Below, one piece after another: positions 6,885-9,705 of a stretch of 9,705 bases of DNA; positions within the stretch are counted from its first letter, which is position 1; every line of letters begins with the position of its first letter. The stretch lies in NCBI GenBank assembly GCA_023131555.1, contig JAGLZJ010000025.1:1-9705 (forward strand), given 5' to 3'. The notes beneath the pieces were generated by a model, which saw only the letters and a program-made list of their open reading frames with translations, searched no databases and was not told the DNA's origin. This DNA is from Candidatus Bathyarchaeota archaeon. GTDB lineage: Archaea > Thermoproteota > Bathyarchaeia > Bathyarchaeales > SOJC01. Made by a program: the position numbers and the translations under genes.

Positions 6885-7640
6885 ATGAGATCTGTTTGGT
6901 CCCCCTCAAACTTGGCAGTAACAGCAGTGTTTACTGCTCTGGTCTGCATTGTTACAATGACGTTTTCCATCTATGTTCCCTCAACCCAAGGCTTCTTCAA
7001 TATAGGTGAGTCCATGGTTTTTCTTTCAGCTATACTGTTCGGACCCTTTGTAGGAGCCTTCGCTGGTGGCGTCGGTGCAATGATAGCAGACTTGCTCCTA
7101 GGCTATCCTCATTATGCTCTTGCCACCCTAGTCATAAAGGCCTGTGAAGGAGGACTGGTTGGGGCGCTTAACAGAAAAAAGGTTGAGTTCACTGGCAGCT
7201 ATAGCTGGAAGCTGTTAACTTTAGTTTTGGGAGTCGTCGTAGGCTCTTTGCTGGCGTTGATTGGCTCAGCCTTTTACAGCGGTCAAGTAGAACTCTCTTT
7301 GGGTCTGGGCACGTTCACTCTGTACATTCCACAAGTATTCTGGATTGCTCTAGGATCTATAGCTGTCTTGTCAATCGCAACCTTAGGATTCATTGCAGAC
7401 CCTGAATTCGGTTGGACGATCCTCTCAGTAATCGTCGGTGGATTCACCATGGTCTTAGGGTACTTCCTGTATCAGCGCTTTCTAATTTACCCTCTCTTCA
7501 ACATTGAGGTAGTAGCTTTCGCGGAAGTGCCAATAAACGTTGGTCAAATGATAGTTGGAGCTACCATTGCATTGCCTATCACGAAGATAATGTGGCGCAC
7601 GCTTCCACACCTAAGGAGAAGGGCGGGTACTACAGAATAG
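6885..7640 (+). CDS. ECF-type transporter S component (membrane substrate-binding subunit)
   Basis: This is a 251-residue integral membrane protein of the ECF S-component type, which binds a vitamin or related small molecule for uptake with a shared EcfT/EcfA module. The recognisable core is NIGESMVFLSAILFGPFVG (39-57), AGGVGAMIADLLLGYPHYA (60-78) and TLVIKACEGGLVGAL (81-95), the pattern of the PF07155-like group. Hydrophobic segments lie at about 9-30, 42-60, 62-75, 79-95, 108-130, 147-170, 177-198 and 216-236. Classic S components have six helices and about 170-200 residues. Here the stretch 108-170 looks like two extra helices between the usual fourth and fifth. The last core helix carries PINVGQMIVGATIALPITK (216-234). 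The substrate is not readable, and no EcfA or EcfT gene is in the window, so it probably shares a module encoded elsewhere. ATG 6885 is chosen from the TATA distance and the N-terminal helix. It ends 40 bases from the convergent bactofilin-like gene. Confidence 0.85.
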   Translation: MRSVWSPSNLAVTAVFTALVCIVTMTFSIYVPSTQGFFNIGESMVFLSAILFGPFVGAFAGGVGAMIADLLLGYPHYALATLVIKACEGGLVGALNRKKVEFTGSYSWKLLTLVLGVVVGSLLALIGSAFYSGQVELSLGLGTFTLYIPQVFWIALGSIAVLSIATLGFIADPEFGWTILSVIVGGFTMVLGYFLYQRFLIYPLFNIEVVAFAEVPINVGQMIVGATIALPITKIMWRTLPHLRRRAGTTE

Positions 7641-7680
7641 TGCTTGACAAGCCACAGTTTAGGCATTGAGCCAGGAGGAA

Positions 7681-8901
7681 TCAGGGTTTCTCTGGGAGCT
7701 TACTTACTTTTCTCGGCTCTTGAGCGAAGGACACGTCTCGTTCAGTTTTCAGGTCTTCAACGTATTGCACTTCGCCGCTGATTCTGCAACCTCTTTCCAA
7801 CCTTATGCGCTCGCCATAGAGGTTCTCTGCGCTCGCTTCTCTTTCCAACGTCATAGTTTTCGCGAAGACGTCATCAACACGCGCACCTCTGCCGATTAAT
7901 GCCTCGTCAGCTTTTACGAGCCCGACTACTTTGCCCCTTCTTCCGATCCTAAAGTGAGAGGTATACACGCCTTCGATTGTCTCAACTGAGCCACCAACAG
8001 AAACTCTGTTCTGAGCGACGATTTTTCCAGCGTGGAGTCTCCCACCTACACTCACGTCTTCTCCGCTCAGATTACCATTCACTTCTGCGATTCCGCCAAC
8101 GTCAAAGGCACCGGAAAGTGTCAAATCACCTCCAACTTTGATCTGTCCACCTACATTCAAGCTTTTACCTTCGCCGGAACCTGAAATGGAGACGACGCCG
8201 CCTACATCAATGTCATTGAATCTCAAGTCTTCCTCAGCTTTCAGAGAGCCACCAACGTCAATGTTGCCACCACTTCCGCTGGTCAGTTTCACGGTTCCCC
8301 CGACATCAATGTCCTTAAATTCTAGCGGGCCGTGTGAAACGAAACTGCCTCCAACATCAAGCTTGCCGATTTTTCCTCCGGAAACCTCAACTTTTCCTCC
8401 TACATCGATGTCATCAACGTCAACGGTCGACTCAACCTCCACTGAACCTCCAACATCAATGTTTTCAGCCTTCGTTCGTCCTTTGCTGGTGAAAGCGCCA
8501 CCGACATCAATCTTCTTCGCAGTAGTTTCACCACCTACATCAAGCTTACCTCCAACGTCGACATAATTAGCTTCAAGATCCCCTTTTGTTCTCAGGCTTT
8601 TACCCACATCCACTCTCTGTGCTTTCATATTTCCTTGCACATCTAAGCGCCCGTCGTCAAGACTTACTCTGTTCCTGATTTCAAGATCGCCCTCAATGGT
8701 CAGATCGCCTTCTCCGTCAAGGTTTTCTGCGGATAGACCACACTCGAAGAGGCAGTCGTCTTCGGTATATACTGTTCCAGAGACAGAGATCTTGGGAGGC
8801 GACCCTTCACCCTGAACTACCGCACGTCTGCCTACTTCCAAGTCTCCTTCAACCGTGCTCAACGTGGCTTTGCTTCCAGAAGCAACAACTCTTCCACTCA
8901 T
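7681..8901 (-). CDS. Bactofilin-like polymer-forming beta-solenoid protein with VGG repeats
   Basis: This is a 406-residue protein with no signal peptide or membrane segment, so probably cytoplasmic. Residues 115-304 form a regular ladder in which xVGG recurs every 16-18 residues. DVGG begins at 115, 121, 132, 149, 166, 182, 199, 215, 232 and 267, with NVGG at 249, KVGG at 255 and SVGG at 284 and 301. This period fits one turn of a beta-solenoid. The C-terminal part (about 305-385: RIGRRGKVVGLVKADEALIG and later RLERGCRISGEVQYVEDL) has the bactofilin pattern of alternating turns and small hydrophobics. Bactofilins polymerise without nucleotide into filaments or scaffolds. The N-terminal 100 residues hold a CLFEC pair (C50, C54). 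The tail from about 392 is charged and likely disordered. ATG 8901 follows AAGGAGGA (8911-8918) with about 10-base spacing. Filament, envelope scaffold or organising platform are all possible roles; its partner is unknown. Confidence 0.82.
   Translation of the reverse strand: MSGRVVASGSKATLSTVEGDLEVGRRAVVQGEGSPPKISVSGTVYTEDDCLFECGLSAENLDGEGDLTIEGDLEIRNRVSLDDGRLDVQGNMKAQRVDVGKSLRTKGDLEANYVDVGGKLDVGGETTAKKIDVGGAFTSKGRTKAENIDVGGSVEVESTVDVDDIDVGGKVEVSGGKIGKLDVGGSFVSHGPLEFKDIDVGGTVKLTSGSGGNIDVGGSLKAEEDLRFNDIDVGGVVSISGSGEGKSLNVGGQIKVGGDLTLSGAFDVGGIAEVNGNLSGEDVSVGGRLHAGKIVAQNRVSVGGSVETIEGVYTSHFRIGRRGKVVGLVKADEALIGRGARVDDVFAKTMTLEREASAENLYGERIRLERGCRISGEVQYVEDLKTERDVSFAQEPRKVSKLPEKP
7990..8559 (-). 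repeat. In-frame VGG repeat array inside the bactofilin-like gene
   Basis: About a dozen units of 48-54 bases each encode one 16-18-residue turn with the sequence (I/L)DVGG(x)(V/L). On the plus strand the repeats appear as variants of CCTCCAACATCAA and CCGCCTACATCAATG. The VGG codons differ between units at synonymous positions, so this is an old, selected protein repeat, not a fresh DNA expansion. Confidence 0.8.
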
Positions 8902-9016
8902 CCCTCTTCATCCTCCTTACGTTGTAGTTTGGGCTTTCGATCGCCCAGATGGGGATTCACTTTCATACAGCACATTTGAGAACACCTGTTTCTAAAAGAG
9001 GGAGGGGAACGGTGGG

Positions 9017-9023
9017 TATAAAA
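9017..9023 (+). promoter_or_regulatory. TATAAAA element without an obvious gene directly downstream
   Basis: TATAAAA in the context GGGTATAAAAGGC is the closest match to an ideal TATA box in the window. Facing right, it would start transcription near 9046, just before the 19-bp palindrome and about 170 bases before the KaiC-like start. Read leftward (TTTTATA), it could serve the bactofilin-like gene with a leader of about 90 bases. Direction is undecided. Confidence 0.45.
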
Positions 9024-9052
9024 GGCTACGCACATGCGAGGTACACATATCG

Positions 9053-9071
9053 TAGTCACAAATTGTGACTA
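9053..9071. promoter_or_regulatory. Perfect 19-bp palindrome, candidate operator
   Basis: TAGTCACAAATTGTGACTA consists of two perfect 9-bp arms around a single central A. Its start is 30 bases after the TATAAAA element, so it would cover the early transcribed region, a common place for archaeal repressors to bind. As RNA it could form an 8-bp stem with a three-base loop. The regulator is unknown. Confidence 0.6.
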
Positions 9072-9170
9072 TCTAAGTTGAACACACGTAAAAGCTTGCA
9101 CGCGCGTGATGGATATCGGAGCGAAATAATGCTTTTCATGGGTTTTTGCAGTCAGAAGACACGTGCATAA

Positions 9171-9180
9171 TCTATAAATA
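9171..9180 (+). promoter_or_regulatory. TATA box for the KaiC-like ATPase gene
   Basis: TCTATAAATA would start transcription near 9203, giving a short leader of about 12 bases that still carries GGTGA (9204-9208) before TTG 9215. A small A/T palindrome, ACATA-TTT-TATGT (9183-9195), lies between box and start and might bind a regulator. Confidence 0.65.
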
Positions 9181-9214
9181 CGACATATTTTATGTAAGTC
9201 GTCGGTGAGATGCA

Positions 9215-9705
9215 TTGTCTCGCAAGGTTGTTTCAGGCATTCCTGGTTTAGATGAGTTGGTGGATGGCGGTCTCCCTGAAGGAAGAGTGATCCTAGTTAT
9301 TGGAGGCCCAGGGACTGGCAAAACCATTCTATGTGGACAGTTCTTGCACAATGGAATCTACAATGGTCAAGAGAACGGGATTTTCGTCAGTTTGGACGAA
9401 AGCAAGGAACACTTCTATTCAGAGATGCTGCAATTCGGCTGGGATTTCCAGAAAGCTCAGGAAGAAGGGAAGTTCGCCTTAATTGATGCTACTAGAATTT
9501 CAAGAGTAAGCATGTTGAAAGAGAAGCTGTACAAAGAGGAGTCTCGCAGCCTCAGAGGAAAGCAACTGCCGATAGACAAGTTGATAGAGAACCTGCAGGC
9601 AAAGATCTCTGCAGTAGGTGCAAAGAGAGTTGTTGTCGATACCTTGGCTGCACTGACCTTCAGATTCCCAGATCCAATAGATAGAAGATCAGCCATGATG
9701 GATTT
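9215..9705 (+). CDS. KaiC-like RecA-superfamily ATPase (5' part, cut by the right edge)
   Basis: The first 163 residues of an archaeal KaiC/RadA-related P-loop ATPase are present. Such proteins are common in archaea in signalling and regulatory roles, usually without circadian function. The N-terminus SRKVVSGIPGLDELVDGGLPEG is the standard family opening. Walker A is GGPGTGKT (30-37, K36, T37), the region equivalent to the KaiC catalytic glutamate pair reads LDES (D61, E62), and Walker B is RVVVDTLAAL (138-147, D142). The start is TTG 9215: an in-frame TGA at 9206-9208 closes the frame upstream, no ATG is in frame, and GGTGA (9204-9208) gives 6-base spacing. An ATG at 9210 is out of frame and reaches a stop after 13 codons. 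The frame is open to the window end with no stop. Confidence 0.93.
   Translation, partial: MSRKVVSGIPGLDELVDGGLPEGRVILVIGGPGTGKTILCGQFLHNGIYNGQENGIFVSLDESKEHFYSEMLQFGWDFQKAQEEGKFALIDATRISRVSMLKEKLYKEESRSLRGKQLPIDKLIENLQAKISAVGAKRVVVDTLAALTFRFPDPIDRRSAMMD

Larger units (their letters stand above)
8902..9214. other. 313-base intergenic region between the bactofilin-like and KaiC-like genes
   Basis: This is the longest gap in the window. It holds the ribosome site of the leftward gene (8911-8918), a TATAAAA element (9017-9023), a perfect 19-bp palindrome (9053-9071), a 10-bp palindrome CACGCGCGTG (9099-9108), a short T run (9142-9146) and the KaiC-like promoter (9171-9180). I see only tiny reading frames (6 and 13 codons) with no convincing start context, so no protein gene is called. 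Confidence 0.6.

Noticed and set aside
7990..8559. Regular repeats of about 51 bases that could suggest a CRISPR array
   Set aside because: The units keep the reading frame, vary at synonymous positions and encode one solenoid turn each; there are no identical repeats separated by unique spacers.
8138..8566. A 142-codon plus-strand frame rich in PPTSM repeats
   Set aside because: It is the antisense image of the DVGG repeat array; its periodicity follows from the real gene on the minus strand.
9129..9170. A 13-codon frame (and a 6-codon frame at 9109) in the last intergenic region
   Set aside because: They are too short, have no clear ribosome site and match nothing recognisable; chance frames are expected at this size.

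Overview
The window reads as archaeal chromosome. Start sites are preceded by A/T-rich TATA-type boxes about 25-30 bases upstream rather than bacterial -35/-10 pairs. Several genes look leaderless or use TTG/GTG starts. The gene set is also typical of archaea: a DUF167 protein, a COG0309-type HypE-like AIR synthase protein, a KaiC/RecA-superfamily ATPase, an ECF-type S component, and a secreted N-glycosylation-rich protein ending in dockerin-like repeats. A Bathyarchaeia-like or related lineage is my guess from that combination; nothing here proves it. Base composition looks even across the genes, and I see no insertion sequence, integrase, phage gene or CRISPR array.

Layout, left to right: the 3' end of a tRNA (1-26, +); a small DUF167 gene (90-377, -); a large secreted metzincin-type metalloprotease with a C-terminal dockerin-like module (475-2421, -); a divergent promoter region; a cysteine desulfurase (2541-3719, +, probably really starting at 2532); a radical SAM enzyme with an auxiliary-cluster cysteine set (3770-4804, -), divergent from a family 2 glycosyltransferase (4925-5662, +); a HypE-like protein (5735-6742, -), divergent from an ECF S component with an apparent two-helix insertion (6885-7640, +); a bactofilin-like beta-solenoid protein with a 16-18-residue VGG repeat (7681-8901, -); a 313-base intergenic region with two TATA boxes and a perfect 19-bp palindrome; and the start of a KaiC-like ATPase (9215 to the right edge, +).

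Gene organisation is mostly single genes in alternating directions, so operon logic is weak. The divergent pairs (protease/desulfurase, radical SAM/glycosyltransferase, HypE-like/ECF) share intergenic promoter regions and may be co-regulated, but no pathway is visible that links them all. The most distinctive items are the regular DVGG solenoid protein, the perfect palindrome upstream of the KaiC-like gene, the apparent ATC (non-ATG) start of the cysteine desulfurase, the S component with extra helices, and a short GCACGYGY motif found in most intergenic gaps. I did not find clear evidence of a wholly new multi-gene system.
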